From Oribacterium sp. UBA4274 (GTDB lineage Bacteria; Bacillota; Clostridia; Lachnospirales; Lachnospiraceae), in the NCBI GenBank assembly GCA_002396005.1, contig DGVW01000072.1:1-5568 (forward strand): a stretch of 5,568 bases of DNA. Direction: 5' to 3'. The notes under the pieces were generated by a model. That model saw nothing but the letters and a program-made list of their open reading frames with translations, was not told the origin of the DNA and made no database searches. The position numbers were made by a program, and so were the translations under genes. Position 1 is the stretch's first letter, and the number at the start of each line of letters is the position of its first letter. This document shows positions 4,641 through 5,568 of this stretch, in pieces.

Positions 4641-5033
4641 ATGAATTATTCAAGACAGCGTGAGGAAGTTCTGGAACAGCTTAACGTTCATCATGACCAT
4701 CCCACGGCAGATGTGATCTTTTCCGAGCTGCGTGACAAGGATCCCAACATCAGTCTTGCGACGGTTTATCGTAATTTAAAGGTACTTGCAGAGAACGGGA
4801 TTATCCGGAAGCTTACGTTTGTATCCGGTGCAGACCATTTTGAACCCAATGTAAATCCGCATTATCACTTTATATGTGATTGCTGCGGCAAGGTCTGTGA
4901 TGTTCCTATGCAGGTGGCAGAGACGTTAGATGCTACAGCTTCATCATATATTAATGGCACGATTACCGGTCATGATCTTGTGTTTTATGGTAAATGTGAT
5001 GATTGTTGTAATTCAGAAGATTCCTCAGATTAA
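4641..5033 (+). CDS. Fur-family transcriptional repressor, PerR-like
   Basis: This is a metal-dependent DNA-binding repressor. The winged-helix part includes the conserved P21-TADVIF and A40-TVYRNLKVL49 (recognition helix). The structural zinc site is Cys79-x2-Cys82 and Cys119-x2-Cys122, with extra cysteines at 81, 86 and 123. Aligned by eye with Bacillus subtilis PerR, the regulatory metal ligands H37/D85/H91/H93/D104 become His20, Glu68, His74, His76 and Asp87. Four match PerR; Glu68 is Fur-like. The Asp at the D104 position is the one linked to peroxide sensitivity in PerR. At 130 residues it lacks about 15 N-terminal residues of the Bacillus protein; the start is nevertheless well supported by GAGG (4631-4634) six bases upstream. 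The Fur/PerR box in the leader and the rubrerythrin gene 47 bp downstream point to peroxide sensing, though iron, manganese or zinc sensing cannot be ruled out. Confidence 0.93.
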   Translation: MNYSRQREEVLEQLNVHHDHPTADVIFSELRDKDPNISLATVYRNLKVLAENGIIRKLTFVSGADHFEPNVNPHYHFICDCCGKVCDVPMQVAETLDATASSYINGTITGHDLVFYGKCDDCCNSEDSSD

Positions 5034-5038
5034 AACGT

Positions 5039-5048
5039 AACTTAAGTT
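5039..5048. repeat. 10-bp palindrome in the repressor-rubrerythrin gap
   Basis: AACTTAAGTT is a perfect palindrome in the 47-base gap. There is no stem-plus-T-run terminator and no convincing promoter, so the two genes are probably transcribed together. The palindrome may be chance. Confidence 0.25.
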
Positions 5049-5080
5049 TTGTGAAGAAAAAAGAAAAGGAGAGTTAAACT

Positions 5081-5568
5081 ATGAAGACATGGGTATGTTC
5101 AGTATGCGGTTATGTTTACGAGGGTGAGACACCACCAGAGGCTTGTCCTGTCTGCAAGGCACCTGCTTCCAAGTTCGTTGAGCAGGCAGGAGAGATGACA
5201 TGGGCAGCTGAGCACGTAATCGGTGTTGCATCTGATGCACCGGATGATATCAAGGCAGATCTTCGCTCTAATTTTGAAGGCGAATGCACGGAAGTCGGAA
5301 TGTATCTTGCTATGTCAAGAGCAGCTTACCGTGAGGGCTATCCTGAGATTGGCGAATATTTCAAGACAGCAGCATTTGAAGAGGCAGAGCATGCTGCTAA
5401 GTTCGCTGAGCTTCTCGGTGAGTGTGTATCAGCATCCTCAAAGGAGAATCTTACAGTTCGTGTGAAAGCTGAGAACGGCGCTACTATGGGTAAGACAGAT
5501 CTTGCAAAGAGAGCAAAGGCACTTAATCTTGATGCTATCCATGATACAGTTCATGAGATGGCTCGTGA
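5081..5568 (+). CDS. Reverse-type rubrerythrin (N-terminal rubredoxin), cut by right edge
   Basis: A non-haem iron peroxidase that reduces hydrogen peroxide to water with electrons from rubredoxin and NADH-linked partners, in the cytosol of anaerobes. The first 162 codons are present. Residues 1-34 are a short rubredoxin domain with Cys6-x2-Cys9-G and Cys22-P-x-Cys25 for one iron. From about residue 38 comes the four-helix ferritin-like diiron domain, with Glu-rich helix F65-EGECTEVGMY and the E100-E-A-E-H104 ligand motif; the second half continues with ENLTVRVKAENGATMGKTDLA and HDTVHEMAR at the edge. Having rubredoxin first is the 'reverse rubrerythrin' order; in Clostridium acetobutylicum such proteins are strongly controlled by PerR. 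AGGAG (5067-5071) nine bases upstream supports the start. The remaining C-terminal ligands lie outside the window. Confidence 0.93.
   Translation, partial: MKTWVCSVCGYVYEGETPPEACPVCKAPASKFVEQAGEMTWAAEHVIGVASDAPDDIKADLRSNFEGECTEVGMYLAMSRAAYREGYPEIGEYFKTAAFEEAEHAAKFAELLGECVSASSKENLTVRVKAENGATMGKTDLAKRAKALNLDAIHDTVHEMAR

Noticed and set aside
5223..5465. 80-codon frame inside the rubrerythrin gene
   Set aside because: It is a shadow frame; the rubrerythrin frame carries the rubredoxin cysteines and diiron ligands.

Overview
The window looks like chromosomal DNA from a low- to mid-GC anaerobic Firmicute, most likely a clostridial Lachnospiraceae-type bacterium (an inference). The reasons are purine-rich Shine-Dalgarno sites (AAGGAGGA, AAGGAG), AT-rich leaders with TATAAT-type promoters, a short-form Fur/PerR regulator of the clostridial kind, and a rubrerythrin with its rubredoxin domain at the N-terminus. 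No mobile element, phage gene, tRNA, rRNA or CRISPR array is visible.

Layout. (1) 1-155, minus: the start of a lipoprotein gene that runs off the left edge, with its leader and probable promoter up to about 250. (2) 156-1074: over 900 bases with no conventional gene, but not empty. On the minus strand there is a promoter (912-940), then about 490 nt rich in hairpins, then an intrinsic terminator with a U-run (408-452), backed by a second hairpin (345-401). Several stems pair fully only on the minus strand because they contain G-U pairs. I read this as an unassigned, structured RNA of about 0.5 kb. It contains a 19-codon reading frame with a strong ribosome-binding site, and the 3' half of that frame is one arm of a long-range stem. 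(3) 1024-2571, plus: 5-formyltetrahydrofolate cyclo-ligase followed by a sirtuin deacylase, probably one transcript. (4) 2618-4349, minus: an RluA-family pseudouridine synthase and, upstream of it, dTDP-4-dehydrorhamnose 3,5-epimerase (rfbC), separated by a large hairpin that probably ends the rfbC message. (5) 4350-4640: a divergent control region with the rfbC leader, a bidirectional terminator-like hairpin and the promoter and operator of the next operon. (6) 4641-5568, plus: a Fur/PerR-family repressor followed 47 bp later by a reverse-type rubrerythrin cut by the right edge.

How the parts work together. The clearest functional unit is the last one. A metal- or peroxide-sensing repressor is followed by a peroxide-reducing rubrerythrin, and a 15-bp dyad matching the Bacillus Fur-box consensus at 13 of 14 defined positions lies between the promoter and the repressor's start. 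This fits an autoregulated oxidative-stress operon. The folate, sirtuin, pseudouridine synthase and rhamnose genes are housekeeping functions with no obvious shared pathway. The most unusual part is the structured RNA of region 2. Its promoter diverges from that of the folate gene across a 14-bp inverted repeat.
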